A DNA stretch of 64,000 nt, from the NCBI GenBank assembly GCA_902388495.1, contig CABMPP010000004.1, forward strand, positions 124,001 to 188,000. The letters run 5' to 3'. This DNA is from an uncultured Bacteroides sp. (lineage in GTDB: Bacteria; Bacteroidota; Bacteroidia; Bacteroidales; Bacteroidaceae). A program made the translations under genes and the position numbers. A model generated the notes under the pieces. It made no database searches. It was not told the origin of the DNA and worked only from the letters and a program-made list of their open reading frames with translations. Shown here in pieces: positions 31,281 through 41,157 of the stretch; within the stretch, counting starts at the first letter, position 1; every line of letters begins with the position of its first letter.

Positions 31281-33023
31281 TTACCTTTTTAGCATTTCTT
31301 TCTCCAACTTCTTTATCTTCTTCCAGGCTTCTTTGAATTTGGGACAGAGGGCGACGGCTTTTTCATAGTTTTTCATGGCGGCCTCTTTCATGTCCAGCTT
31401 CAGGCATTCGTCGCCCATCTGGATGTACTCGCGGGCGTAGCGCACCAGTGTTTTATCTTTCTCGATGGCGGCTTGCTTTAGTGCGCGGTTCTCTTCCTTC
31501 AGCTGGTTGATGATGTTGAGCTTCCGGCGGATGAGGCGCTGCACGTTCGGCTTCTCAATGTCGTAGCGGGAGTGGATGGCTTTGAAGAACTCATCCAGAA
31601 AAGTGCCGAAGTCTCCTGCGTCGAAGGCTTTGGCGGCGGCCACGTACTGAACGTCCGCCTGGGCTTGCTTCAGGGCGCGGTCTATGGCTTGCCGGTTGTT
31701 GAAGCGTTCGGAGAAGCTGACGATCTCGGGGCGGACAAAGACATCGGCGCGGCTGATGGGTTTGCGCAGTTGGATGCCTTCGAGCGAGGTGCAGCGGCTC
31801 AGAGCCACGTAGGCTTGTCCGCCGGCAAAGACGCCGCCGGTGAAGTCGATGACAACACGGCTGAAGGTCAGTCCCTGGCTTTTGTGTACGGTGATGGCCC
31901 ATGCCAGGCGCACGGGATATTGGGTGAAGGTGCCGAGTTCTTCTTCCTCAATCTGTTTTTTGGCTTCGTTGTACCGGTAGCGGATGTTGCGCCATGATTC
32001 GGGTTTGACGTCGCACTCCTTGCCGTCGTCGGTGATGACGTAGAGGGTTTCTTCGATAGGGTCGAAACCGCTGACCACGCCGATGGTGCCGTTCACCCAG
32101 CGATGGTCGAAGTCGTTCTTGATGAAGATGATTTGTGCGCCCGGTTTCAGTACAAGTTCCTTGGAGGTGGGGAGACTGCTTTCGGGGAAGTCGCCGGTGA
32201 TTTCGCCGTAGAAGGTTACCGGGTCGCCGGGAAGTTCCGCCAGTTTTCGGTCATTGATATAGTCTACGTTGTCGCGGCGGGTGGCGAGGGTGATGTACAT
32301 GTCGGCTTCGGACTGCTCTATCTGCGTGCCGTAGCGGGTATTGAGCAGTTGCAGTTCGGAGGCGCCGACGGTGTTGTTGCGGATGTGGTCCAGCACGTTG
32401 ACGAAGACTTTGTCCGTCTGCCGGTACACCGTTTGCAGTTCGATGGAGACGAGGTCTATCTGGCTGAATACCCTTGCCGAGAAGAAGTAGGGAGTGGGGT
32501 AGAAGCGGTTTAGTATCTCGCGTTCATCCCCCTTTACGACGGGCTCCAACTGGAAAACGTCGCCCACAAGCAAGATTTGCTTACCGCCGAACGGTTCGCG
32601 CAGGTTGCGGGAGTAGACGCGGAGAATGCGGTCTACGGCGTCGATGATGTCGGCGCGTACCATGGAAATCTCGTCAATGATGACCAGCTCCAGTTCTTCG
32701 AGCAGTTTGCGATGGGGCTTGGTGTACTTGAAGAACTCGTGGATGCGTCCCCGTTGCAGGCTGAAGTTGGGATCATCGGGCAGCAGGGGGTAGAAGGGAA
32801 GCTTGAAGAAGCTGTGCATGGTGCTGCCTCCGGCGTTAATGGCGGCTATACCGGTAGGGGCGAGGACGACGTGCTTCTTCTTGGTGTTCTCGCAGATGTA
32901 TCGCAGGAAGGTGGACTTGCCCGTACCTGCCTTGCCCGTCAGGAAAACGGACTGACGGGTATACTGTATGAGGTTCAAGGCGTCTTGAAACTCTTTGTTC
33001 TGGGTATCGGGGACGAAGCTCAT
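31281..33023 (-). CDS. Pif1-like superfamily 1 DNA helicase
   Basis: A 580-residue protein. Walker A GKAGTGKST (near residue 30), motif Ia LAPTGIAAINAGG, Walker B IIDEISMV, motif III GDVFQLEPVV, and the C-terminal motif VHKSQGLTFSRVVID are all present, as in the Pif1/RecD group of 5'-3' helicases. After the helicase core, about residues 470-580 hold a helical region ending with a TPR-like unit (MKNYEKAVALCPKFKEAWK). Its start overlaps the stop of the HAD gene by four bases, so both are translated from the same transcript. Likely role in replication or repair; exact substrate unknown. Confidence 0.9.
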   Translation of the reverse strand: MSFVPDTQNKEFQDALNLIQYTRQSVFLTGKAGTGKSTFLRYICENTKKKHVVLAPTGIAAINAGGSTMHSFFKLPFYPLLPDDPNFSLQRGRIHEFFKYTKPHRKLLEELELVIIDEISMVRADIIDAVDRILRVYSRNLREPFGGKQILLVGDVFQLEPVVKGDEREILNRFYPTPYFFSARVFSQIDLVSIELQTVYRQTDKVFVNVLDHIRNNTVGASELQLLNTRYGTQIEQSEADMYITLATRRDNVDYINDRKLAELPGDPVTFYGEITGDFPESSLPTSKELVLKPGAQIIFIKNDFDHRWVNGTIGVVSGFDPIEETLYVITDDGKECDVKPESWRNIRYRYNEAKKQIEEEELGTFTQYPVRLAWAITVHKSQGLTFSRVVIDFTGGVFAGGQAYVALSRCTSLEGIQLRKPISRADVFVRPEIVSFSERFNNRQAIDRALKQAQADVQYVAAAKAFDAGDFGTFLDEFFKAIHSRYDIEKPNVQRLIRRKLNIINQLKEENRALKQAAIEKDKTLVRYAREYIQMGDECLKLDMKEAAMKNYEKAVALCPKFKEAWKKIKKLEKEMLKR

Positions 33024-33814
33024 TCAATTACCCCGAAGTGTTTCAGGGCGTTGGCTATTCCGTCTTCATCTACCGAGGTGGTGATGTAGTTGGCGGAGGC
33101 TTTCACATCCTCTTTGGCATTGCCCATGGCTACACCGATACCGGCGTGGCGCAGCATGCTGATATCGTTGCCGCCGTCTCCGAAAGCCATGGTCTCTTCC
33201 AGGCGGATGCCGAAGTGACGGATGATTTCGTCGATGCCGCGTTGCTTGGTGTTACCTTTGGCGGTGACATCGGCAAAGGCGGGAAACCAGCGGCCTATCT
33301 CGCAGTGAGGGATGGAGGGGAGTACTTCTTTTTCCTGTTCTTCGGTGATGAAGGGCGTCATCTGGAAAACTTCTTTTCCTTCCGGCAGCGCTTCTTCGGG
33401 AGTCTTGACGGGCAGTATGTCGACCTTCAGGAAATCGTGGAAGATGCGGTTCACCATCTCACCGGGCTGGCAGACGCAGATGTCATTCTCGCCTACTACG
33501 ATGCACGGATAGTCGTTTTCGGTACAGTAGTCCATCAGTGCATGCACATCGGTTTGAGGGATGGCGCTTTTGTAGATCACTTCTTTTCCTACGAAGCAAT
33601 ATCCGCCGTTCATGGTGATGTAGCCGTCTATCAGATTGCGCTCCTGCAGAGCCGAGAGGTTGTTGATGATGACTCCGGGGCGTCCCGTGGCTATGAAGAT
33701 ATGTATACCTTTGGCTTTGGCGGCAGTCAGTGCTTCGAGGGTGGAAACGGGGATTTCGTGCGTATCGAAGCTGACCAATGTGCCGTCGATGTCGAAAAAC
33801 AGGGCTTTAATCAT
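33020..33814 (-). CDS. Cof-type HAD-IIB family phosphatase
   Basis: A 264-residue cytoplasmic hydrolase. Motif 1 FFDIDGTLV (Asp8, Asp10), motif II IATGRPG, the C2-type cap in the middle, Lys in DVTAKGNTKQRGI and motif IV AFGDGGNDISML are all intact. The family removes phosphate from sugar phosphates and cofactors such as PLP and FMN. Upstream it faces the aminotransferase gene; a minus-strand TAATTTTG box is at 33839-33846. Confidence 0.9.
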   Translation of the reverse strand: MIKALFFDIDGTLVSFDTHEIPVSTLEALTAAKAKGIHIFIATGRPGVIINNLSALQERNLIDGYITMNGGYCFVGKEVIYKSAIPQTDVHALMDYCTENDYPCIVVGENDICVCQPGEMVNRIFHDFLKVDILPVKTPEEALPEGKEVFQMTPFITEEQEKEVLPSIPHCEIGRWFPAFADVTAKGNTKQRGIDEIIRHFGIRLEETMAFGDGGNDISMLRHAGIGVAMGNAKEDVKASANYITTSVDEDGIANALKHFGVIE

Positions 33815-33838
33815 AAGGGTCTCTTTTTATCTTGCCTG

Positions 33839-33876
33839 CAAAATTACTTAAAAAGCGAAGATATTTCGTACTTTTG
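33839..33876. promoter_or_regulatory. Divergent -7 boxes between HAD and aminotransferase genes
   Basis: TAATTTTG on the minus strand (33839-33846) and TACTTTTG on the plus strand (33869-33876). No clear -33 element for either. Confidence 0.4.
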
Positions 33877-33903
33877 CAAGCAAATAAATGGTAAATCCTT
33901 TAT

Positions 33904-35085
33904 ATGAACATTATGAAGTATAATTTTGATGAAGTAATAGAGCGTCGTGGTACCGACTCGGTGAAGTGGGACGGCGTAAAGAATATCTGGGGACGTGATG
34001 ACCTGCTCCCCATGTGGGTGGCCGATATGGACTTCCGCACCCCGCCTTTTGTGATAGATGCATTGCGCAAGCGCCTCGAACACGAAGTTTTGGGCTATAC
34101 GTTTGCTTGTGAAGAGTGGTACACTTCTATCTGCGGGTGGCTCAGTCGTCGCCACGGTTGGGAAGTGACGCGTGAGATGCTGACCTTTGTGCCCGGCATT
34201 GTCCGCGGTCAGGCTTTTGCCTTGCAGTGTTTCACCCGGCCCGGAGATAAGGTGATGGTGATGACGCCGGTCTATCATCCTTTCTTCCTGGTGACGGAGC
34301 GCCTGGGGCGCGAGGTGGTTTACTCTCCGCTCGATTTGCGCGACGGACAGTATCAGATTGATTTCACCCGCTTTGCCCGTGACATCCAAGGTTGCCGTGC
34401 ACTGATTCTTTGCAATCCCCACAACCCCGGTGGGCGTGTGTGGACGGTAACGGAGTTGCAGCAGATAGCCGACATCTGTCGGGATAGCGGCACGCTGGTC
34501 ATTTCCGACGAGATACATGCCGACCTGACGCTGGCGCCTTACAAGCATCATCCGTTTGCTACCGTGTCCGAAGCTGCGGCACAGAACTCGCTGACCTTTA
34601 TGGCGCCCAGCAAGGCTTTTAATATGCCGGGATTGGGAAGCTCGTACGCTATTACCGTCAATGAAGATATTCGTCACCGTTTTCAGGAATTTATGGAGGC
34701 GGGCGAGTTCAGCGAAGGACATCTGCTGGCTTATATCGGTGCGGCTGCTGCCTATACGCATGGCGAGGAGTGGCTGGAGCAAATGCTCGATTACATAAAA
34801 GGAAATATCAACTTTACCGAAAACTATCTGCGCGAGCATATTCCGGGGATTGGTATGATACGTCCGCAAGCTTCTTACCTTATATATCTGGATTGCCGCG
34901 GTCTGGGATTGCCACAAGAGGAACTGACCCGCTTCTTTGCCGATAAAGCCCACCTGGCGCTGAACGACGGAACCATGTTCGGCAAGCCGGGCGAGGGATT
35001 CATGCGGCTCAATATCGGTTGTCCGCGATCGCTGCTGGAGCAGGCGCTGGGACAGTTGGAAGCAGCAGTGAGAGAGTGTTTGTAA
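33904..35085 (+). CDS. MalY/PatB family PLP aminotransferase (C-S lyase)
   Basis: A 393-residue fold-type I PLP enzyme. It opens with the family signature KYNFDEVIERRGTDSVKW and then PMWVADMDF; it contains NPHNPGG, SDEIHADL and the PLP-binding Lys237 in APSKAFNMPGL. MalY/PatB enzymes mostly cleave cystathionine or related thioethers and some act as aminotransferases. ATG 33913 is an alternative start, three codons in. The regulator gene follows after 28 bases. Confidence 0.9.
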   Translation: MNIMKYNFDEVIERRGTDSVKWDGVKNIWGRDDLLPMWVADMDFRTPPFVIDALRKRLEHEVLGYTFACEEWYTSICGWLSRRHGWEVTREMLTFVPGIVRGQAFALQCFTRPGDKVMVMTPVYHPFFLVTERLGREVVYSPLDLRDGQYQIDFTRFARDIQGCRALILCNPHNPGGRVWTVTELQQIADICRDSGTLVISDEIHADLTLAPYKHHPFATVSEAAAQNSLTFMAPSKAFNMPGLGSSYAITVNEDIRHRFQEFMEAGEFSEGHLLAYIGAAAAYTHGEEWLEQMLDYIKGNINFTENYLREHIPGIGMIRPQASYLIYLDCRGLGLPQEELTRFFADKAHLALNDGTMFGKPGEGFMRLNIGCPRSLLEQALGQLEAAVRECL

Positions 35086-35113
35086 CAGGTAGTAAATGAT
35101 GATTTAATTAAGA

Positions 35114-36787
35114 ATGAAGCGATTGCCTTTCCTCGGATGTTTGTTTGTGATGCTCTGCTTTGCCGCTTGTCGGCAGACGGACGCCGTGCGCCTGCTTCGT
35201 ATGGCGGACGAGCAAGTGGGAATGAGTTCGGACAGCGTTCGTTCCCTATTAATGCAGATAGAGAAACCGTCACAACTCTTGGGTGAGGACAGGTTGCTTT
35301 ATGGTTGGCTGTGGGCGTATGTGCACTATGCATGGGGTTCTTCGATGGTGGAAGACACGCTGGTGGTGCGTGCTGCCGACGACTACATAGCGCGTCGGGA
35401 TACCGACCGCCTGCTGTTGTCCTATCTGTTGAAAGCTAAGTACCTCTATTGGATAGACCGGAACGAGTATTCCGTAGCGTTGCTTGACACGGGTTTGACC
35501 GAGGCGCTGGCACTGCGTGACACTAACAAGGCGGTGGATATGCTTCAGTTGCAAGCCTATCAATATACGTATGTTTGGAAAGACTATCTGCGTACGGTGA
35601 ATGCTTACCGCCGGGCGTTGCAACTGAAAGAGACTGCCGGACTATGTTTCTCCCAAGGTCTTGCCATGGGGCTGATGCACGACGATTCGGCCGACTACTA
35701 CCTGAACCGGAGCGTGGAACTGGGATTGCAAAACAAAGATACCGCGAGTGTGATACACTTCCTGCGCAACTATGCCCAATATCAATCCTATCTTGGCAAT
35801 GACAATACGGGCGCCATCGTTACCGTGCGACGCCTGAATGCACTGCTGGGTGAGAAATATTATTTCCAAAAGGCGATGGGATATACCGTACTGGTGGAAT
35901 CCTTCCTGAAGGAAGGGCATCTCGATTCCGCCCAATATTATCTGGACGAGAGTCGGACGCTGGCTATGCGGAATGGCAAGTTTGTGACGAGCGAGAATCT
36001 GTTTGCCACGTATCAGGCGCTGATAGACTATACCCGTCATCGTACGTTCGACATTCTGGATGTGGCGCGTTATAACGATTCCATCTGGAACGCTCTCTCG
36101 GCGATGCATAGTACCATCGGGAGCAAAGAACAAAGCAAGGAGTCGCTTTCGCAAGCGAATCTGCTACTGGTCATCGAGCGGCAGCAGATGCAGCTGACAT
36201 TGTCGTTCTGCCTGTTGGTGCTGGTGCTTGTAGGCGGAGGTGCGTTTCTGTACATCCGCAATCGTCGCAATCGGCTGATAGATGCCGAAGAACGTATCGA
36301 AGCATTGAACCACTTGCTGGAAGAAGCTACCGCGCGAAATGAAAGCCCTGCGCCGGACGAAGGCGGTACGGACGAAGAAACCGCCAACGGCCGGTTTTTC
36401 CGTAAGATACTTTTGCAGCAGTTAGGCATTATCCGCCTGGTGGCTACCCAGCCCACATCGCAGACTCAGGAGTTACTTCGACGTATGTCGGGTATTTCCA
36501 ACCACAAAGTACCGGTAGACAGCCTGCTGGTTTGGGAAGATCTTTATCCGGTGATAGACCGGGTGTACGACGGTTTCTACACTAAGATGGTCCACCGTTT
36601 CGGTGAGTTGCTCATTGATAAGGAACAACAACTTTGCTGTCTGCTCTGCGCCGGGTTCTCTACTAAGGAGATTAGTGTAGTGACGCAGCAAAGCATTCCC
36701 ACCATTTACCAGCGGAAGACGAATATCCGCAAGAAGCTGGGGATGGGGGAGAAGGAGGACATTATAGGGTTCATTCTGGGTGAGTGA
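35114..36787 (+). CDS. TPR lipoprotein-type regulator with LuxR-like HTH
   Basis: A 557-residue protein. Lipoprotein-like N-terminus (CFAAC at about 19), about ten helical repeats of TPR type (40-330), one membrane helix (about 358-377, LTLSFCLLVLVLVGGGAFLY), a short coiled coil and a C-terminal LuxR-type helix-turn-helix (about 500-557, LCAGFSTKEISVVTQQ). The layout is typical of Bacteroidetes one-piece envelope-to-DNA regulators. Phased ATATAGA repeats follow in the next intergenic region, before the outer-membrane barrel gene it probably controls. Confidence 0.85.
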   Translation: MKRLPFLGCLFVMLCFAACRQTDAVRLLRMADEQVGMSSDSVRSLLMQIEKPSQLLGEDRLLYGWLWAYVHYAWGSSMVEDTLVVRAADDYIARRDTDRLLLSYLLKAKYLYWIDRNEYSVALLDTGLTEALALRDTNKAVDMLQLQAYQYTYVWKDYLRTVNAYRRALQLKETAGLCFSQGLAMGLMHDDSADYYLNRSVELGLQNKDTASVIHFLRNYAQYQSYLGNDNTGAIVTVRRLNALLGEKYYFQKAMGYTVLVESFLKEGHLDSAQYYLDESRTLAMRNGKFVTSENLFATYQALIDYTRHRTFDILDVARYNDSIWNALSAMHSTIGSKEQSKESLSQANLLLVIERQQMQLTLSFCLLVLVLVGGGAFLYIRNRRNRLIDAEERIEALNHLLEEATARNESPAPDEGGTDEETANGRFFRKILLQQLGIIRLVATQPTSQTQELLRRMSGISNHKVPVDSLLVWEDLYPVIDRVYDGFYTKMVHRFGELLIDKEQQLCCLLCAGFSTKEISVVTQQSIPTIYQRKTNIRKKLGMGEKEDIIGFILGE

Positions 36788-36795
36788 TAAATCCC

Positions 36796-36898
36796 ATATA
36801 GAATCAATAAGCTTTAATATAGATATTGTTGTTTGTAATGCTCTGATAATCAGCGATGATTAACTTCGTGATATAGACTTTTAATTCCCCGATATAGA
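36796..36898 (+). promoter_or_regulatory. Four phased ATATAGA repeats
   Basis: ATATAGA starts at 36796, 36817, 36871 and 36892, i.e. spacings of 21, 54 and 21 bases, close to whole helical turns. The last two are in the longer repeat GATATAGAC. They lie upstream of a -7 box (TATCTTTG, 36922-36929), as expected for activator sites. Confidence 0.45.
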
Positions 36899-36921
36899 CC
36901 GTTTGAGATGTGTTTTACCCT

Positions 36922-36929
36922 TATCTTTG
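36922..36929 (+). promoter_or_regulatory. -7 box of the beta-barrel gene
   Basis: TATCTTTG, with TTTG at 36902-36905; the spacing of 16 is shorter than the usual 19-21, compatible with activator dependence. Start codon 45 bases on. Confidence 0.45.
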
Positions 36930-36973
36930 CATCTGTGAAGAACAAGAAATGAAACATTAATATTGAACAAACG

Positions 36974-39379
36974 ATGAAAACAAATTTATTAAGCAATATC
37001 GGGAAAAGACTTTTCTTTTTAGGGTTATTGACAGTTGCAACAACCTCCTTGCTTGCACAAACCTATCAACTCTCCGGCTGTGTGGAAGATGAAAACCACC
37101 AACCGGTAGAAGTAGCCAACGTACTGCTGAAAAACGCCGCGGACAGCACCTACATCACCGGTATGCTGACTGATGTCCAGGGATGTTTTACTCTCACCCA
37201 GCCCCGCGGCGAATATCTGCTGCATATCACCCTTATCGGCAGCGAAGACCTCTACTTGCCCGTCTCCCTGCAAGCCGACCGGAATGTAGGTACGCTGACA
37301 CTGAAAGCTTCCTCCGCGCTGCTCGATGAAGTCACCGTCACCGCCGCCCGTCCCGTCATCAAGCGCTTGGTGGACAGAGTCGTATTCGACGCCCACAACA
37401 CCGTAGCTTCCGCCGGCGGCAATGCCCTCGACCTCATGCGCGAGGTTCCCGGACTGCGCGTCGGTCAGAACAGCATCGACATCATCGGCAAAGGCAGCGT
37501 CCGCATCTACATCAACGACCGCGAAACGAAGCTCTCCGGCGACGAACTGATAGACTATCTCCGCTCCTACGACGCCTCGCAGATACTGAAAGTGGAAGTC
37601 ATCACCACGCCTCCCTCCAAATACGATGCCGCCGGAAACGCCGGTATCATTAATATCCGCCTCAAATCCCGTCCCAAAGATTACCTGGGCGGTACCGCTT
37701 CCGCCTCCTACACCGCCGGCGAGAACGACCACTACGGCTACGGCAGCGTCAACCTGAACATCAGCCGGGGGCGCGTATCTTCCTTTATTAACGGAGGCAC
37801 CACGCAGGGCGGGTATGAAAACGTGGAAACCAATCGCCGCTACTTCCCCCTCAACACTTGGGAAGGACGTACTGACTACACCAACCACATGAACAGCATT
37901 TATGGACAAGCCGGTGTGGACGTCGCCCTGGAACGCAACTGGACGGTAGGTGTGCAAGCCGTCTATACCCACGCTGCCCCCAAGAACAACAATGCTATCT
38001 CTCGTACCCACGTGTACGATGCCTCCACTGCTCGTCTTGACTCCATCCTCTATTCCAATAGCGACCGCGACAACGCCACCGACCGCCTCAATCTGAACTT
38101 CCACACCGACAAGATCTGGGGTGACCGTGGACGAAAAATGACCTGGGACGTAGACTACCTGCGCGACAACCGTGACGAAGACCAGGACTTCGTCTCCCAT
38201 ACTCAGACGTCCGATGGAAAGGAGCTGCCCGACACCAACTTCGACTTCGACTACCGTCAACGACGCAAGGTCGATGTATTCTCTTCCGCCCTCGACTTCA
38301 CTCTGCCGTTCGACGCCTACAAAATAACCGCCGGTGCCAAGGTGTCTTTCACTAATACCCGCAACCGCATCAATTACAATACCACCGACCCCGAGCTGGT
38401 ACAGGACGACTATTTCCGCTACAAAGAACAAATCTACGCCCTCTACGCCGACTATAGCCGCGAGTTCTCTGCGCGCCTCTCCATGCAATTGGGTTTGCGC
38501 ATGGAGCACACCCGTACCACCGGCATCTCCCAGGCGAAGAATACGGCGGATAAGCACGACTATACCCGCCTGTTCCCCACTGTTTATTTCCTTTATTCGC
38601 CCGCCGAGGGACATGCACTGAACCTCAGCTTCTCCAACCGCATCTCCCGTCCGTCGCAGAACATGGTCAATCCGTTCCCTTTCTATAATAATAAGTATAC
38701 CTATGCCCGCGGGCGCGAAGATCTGAAGCCCAGCTATACCTACAATGCCGAACTGGGATACACGCTGAAGAACAACTTCAATGTGTCCGCCTACTACTCT
38801 TACTCCGACGATGTATTCTTTCAGGCGGTGAATATGGACCCCGAAACGAACGTCAGTTCCTTCCTTTGGGAGAACTTCATGACGACTCACTCCTTCGGAT
38901 TGAACAACTCTTACACCTTCCGCGCCAAGTGGTTGCAAACCTACCTGCAACATGGAGTAAGTTACAGTCGGACTACTTCTACTGCCGTGGGTACTTCGCC
39001 CGAAGAAGAGGGATGGGCGTATAATGCCAGTTTGCGCAACACTTTCTTCCTGAACTCGAAGAAAACGTTCCTCTTCACGCTTTCCGGTTCCTATACCTCT
39101 CGCCAGTACCAAGGTATCTATCTGATGAAACCCACTTACGGCGTCGATGCCGGACTGCTGTATCGCCTGCTGGACAATAAACTCAGTCTCAGTCTGAATG
39201 TCAACGACCTCTTTATTTCTTCTTATAAAGGAGAAATTTTCTCCAATGACCTGAAGATGACGGTCGACAATAAGTTCTCTTTCACCAGCTTCCGCGTCGG
39301 CGTCAGTTATACCTTCGGTGGAGATATACGGAGCAAAGGACAGCGCAGCAGTAATAGCGATATTCAAAGGCGACTGTAA
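36974..39379 (+). CDS. Outer-membrane beta-barrel (TonB-receptor-like) protein
   Basis: An 801-residue protein with signal peptide (ends SLLAQ), carboxypeptidase-regulatory-like domain (LSGCVEDENHQPVEVANVLL), plug-like domain (ALDLMREVPGL ... VEVITTPPSKYDAAGNAGII) and a long barrel with regular aromatic strands. It belongs to the same subfamily as the barrel in the YcaO locus (22884). Here it is alone behind the TPR/LuxR regulator, with no SusD partner. Ligand unknown. The long opposite-strand frame is a shadow. Confidence 0.88.
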   Translation: MKTNLLSNIGKRLFFLGLLTVATTSLLAQTYQLSGCVEDENHQPVEVANVLLKNAADSTYITGMLTDVQGCFTLTQPRGEYLLHITLIGSEDLYLPVSLQADRNVGTLTLKASSALLDEVTVTAARPVIKRLVDRVVFDAHNTVASAGGNALDLMREVPGLRVGQNSIDIIGKGSVRIYINDRETKLSGDELIDYLRSYDASQILKVEVITTPPSKYDAAGNAGIINIRLKSRPKDYLGGTASASYTAGENDHYGYGSVNLNISRGRVSSFINGGTTQGGYENVETNRRYFPLNTWEGRTDYTNHMNSIYGQAGVDVALERNWTVGVQAVYTHAAPKNNNAISRTHVYDASTARLDSILYSNSDRDNATDRLNLNFHTDKIWGDRGRKMTWDVDYLRDNRDEDQDFVSHTQTSDGKELPDTNFDFDYRQRRKVDVFSSALDFTLPFDAYKITAGAKVSFTNTRNRINYNTTDPELVQDDYFRYKEQIYALYADYSREFSARLSMQLGLRMEHTRTTGISQAKNTADKHDYTRLFPTVYFLYSPAEGHALNLSFSNRISRPSQNMVNPFPFYNNKYTYARGREDLKPSYTYNAELGYTLKNNFNVSAYYSYSDDVFFQAVNMDPETNVSSFLWENFMTTHSFGLNNSYTFRAKWLQTYLQHGVSYSRTTSTAVGTSPEEEGWAYNASLRNTFFLNSKKTFLFTLSGSYTSRQYQGIYLMKPTYGVDAGLLYRLLDNKLSLSLNVNDLFISSYKGEIFSNDLKMTVDNKFSFTSFRVGVSYTFGGDIRSKGQRSSNSDIQRRL

Positions 39380-39425
39380 ACTCTGCCGATTAGAATATTC
39401 CACTTTTATTGCCGATTATTCCTCC

Positions 39426-39453
39426 TTTGTTAATGGTAACTTGTCTACTTTTG
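39426..39453 (+). promoter_or_regulatory. Promoter of the pectin locus
   Basis: TTTG at 39426-39429 and TACTTTTG at 39446-39453 (spacing 16). The lyase ATG is 31 bases further. Confidence 0.45.
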
Positions 39454-39484
39454 TGGCTTGGAATTAAAACTAATACTAAGAACC

Positions 39485-41008
39485 ATGAGACAAGAAGTGA
39501 GTGAGAACATTGGCAGGTTAGGTAAACATTTGGTGTGGGCATTGTTCCTATTGATGGGAAGTATCAGCCCCGAAACTATTTATGCCCGGGATTTACCGGC
39601 TTTCCCGGGTGCCGAAGGCTTCGGCAGATATACTACCGGTGGGCGTGGTGGAAAAGTATACCACGTCACGACATTGCAGGATGGCATGCAGGAGGGGAGC
39701 CTTCGGCATGCCATCCTGCAAGAAGGTGCCCGGACGATTGTGTTCGATGTGGCAGGTACTATCTTTTTGGATAGCCGGCTTGATATAAAGAATGGAGATC
39801 TGACCCTTGCCGGACAAACTGCACCCGGGCAGGGTATCTGTATAGCCCGTTATCCGGTGACTATCAGTGCAGATAATGTTATAGTACGTTACCTGCGTTT
39901 CCGTGTGGGGAATGAAGGTGGTGGAGAGCCCGATGGATTGGGAAGTACGGATTGCAAGAATGTGATTGTAGACCATTGTTCCATAAGCTGGTCGGTAGAT
40001 GAATGCTGCTCGGTATACGGAGGAGAAAATCTTACAGTGCAGTGGTGTCTGGTTTCTGAGAGTCTTCGTACGGCCGGACACACCAAAGGCAGACATGGAT
40101 ATGGTGCAATTTGGGGTGGAGCGAAAGCGTCGTTCCATCATAATCTGCTGGCGCACCACGAAAGCCGTGTGCCCCGCCTTGGCCCACGCCCCGGTACGCA
40201 AGAACGTGAATATATGGATATGCGCAATAACGTTTTCTATAACTGGGCAGGAAACGGATGCTATGGTGGCGAAGGTATGAAGGTGAATATCGTTAATAAC
40301 TACTACAAACCGGGTCCGGCTACTCCTAAAGACAAACCTATCAGTTATCGTATTGCTGCAATCGGGGTACGTACTACTAAGTATTGTTATCATGCAGACG
40401 GTACTCCCAATGTCTGGCAACCGATGGAACATGTCTGGGGACAGCTCTATGTGGATGGAAATGTTGTGGAGGGGCACCCGGACGTTACTCGTGATAACTG
40501 GACCAAAGGTATCTATGAGCAAATAGACAATGCTGCTTGCGATAATACATTTACAGAGCAGGTAAAGAAGGAAATGCGCTTACTTCTTCCTTTGGAAACG
40601 GATGTCATCACTACCCACTCTGCTGAAGAAGCATATTACCTTGTACTGAAAGATGCCGGTTGCTCCAAGCAACGAGACAGTATTGATAAACGCATCATAA
40701 AAGAGACCGAGACTGGAACAGCCACTTATATCGGTAGCGTGACGAAAGATGCCGAAGACCTTCCCGGATTAATAGATCTGCCTTCTGATGTAAAAGAGGA
40801 AGGAGCAGCCGGTGCCTGGCCTGAACTGAGTGACGGCGGAGTGTCTGCCGAAGAACTGAAAGATACGGATGGCGACGGCATGCCTGATCTTTGGGAAATA
40901 GCCTGTGGATTGAATCCGCAAGATGCTCTGGATGGTACTATGGTTTCTCTAAGTAAGGAAGGCTATACCAATCTGGAAGTCTATCTGAATAGCCTGACAG
41001 TGAGGTAG
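39485..41008 (+). CDS. Pectate lyase-like protein (PL1)
   Basis: About 507 residues from ATG 39485; the frame is open further upstream only from a TTG. A signal peptide (ends YARD) leads into the lyase fold opening with LPAFPGAEGFGRYTTGGRGG, standard for Bacteroides PL1 enzymes, followed by right-handed beta-helix repeats (NVIVRYLRFRVG, NVIVDHCSISWS, NLTVQWCLVSESL) and HHNLLAHHESRVPRLG with the expected catalytic Arg. A C-terminal DTDGDGMPDLWE is a calcium-binding-type repeat. PL1 enzymes cut polygalacturonate by beta-elimination. Placed with a CE8 esterase and SusC/D it should act on pectin. Confidence 0.9.
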   Translation: MRQEVSENIGRLGKHLVWALFLLMGSISPETIYARDLPAFPGAEGFGRYTTGGRGGKVYHVTTLQDGMQEGSLRHAILQEGARTIVFDVAGTIFLDSRLDIKNGDLTLAGQTAPGQGICIARYPVTISADNVIVRYLRFRVGNEGGGEPDGLGSTDCKNVIVDHCSISWSVDECCSVYGGENLTVQWCLVSESLRTAGHTKGRHGYGAIWGGAKASFHHNLLAHHESRVPRLGPRPGTQEREYMDMRNNVFYNWAGNGCYGGEGMKVNIVNNYYKPGPATPKDKPISYRIAAIGVRTTKYCYHADGTPNVWQPMEHVWGQLYVDGNVVEGHPDVTRDNWTKGIYEQIDNAACDNTFTEQVKKEMRLLLPLETDVITTHSAEEAYYLVLKDAGCSKQRDSIDKRIIKETETGTATYIGSVTKDAEDLPGLIDLPSDVKEEGAAGAWPELSDGGVSAEELKDTDGDGMPDLWEIACGLNPQDALDGTMVSLSKEGYTNLEVYLNSLTVR

Positions 41009-41037
41009 AGCAGGGCAAAAGGAGTATTAATTGGTAT

Positions 41038-41082
41038 AAATGTGGAAATATTGGTAATTATAGGTTCACCACATTTTTTCCT
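41038..41082 (+). terminator. Possible weak terminator after the lyase gene
   Basis: aaatgtgg (41038-41045) pairs with ccacattt (41069-41076), then a T-rich run. The 23-base loop makes it weak. Confidence 0.35.
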
Positions 41083-41157
41083 CTTATTCTGATAGAAAAT
41101 ACTCCTTTAGTTTCTGCAAAAACTCGACTTTTGCTTCCGGATTAACCAATAAATAGT

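Noticed and set aside
37025..39403. A 792-codon frame on the minus strand opposite the outer-membrane barrel
   Set aside because: Val/Gly-rich text without a signal or motif; the plus-strand gene is certain.
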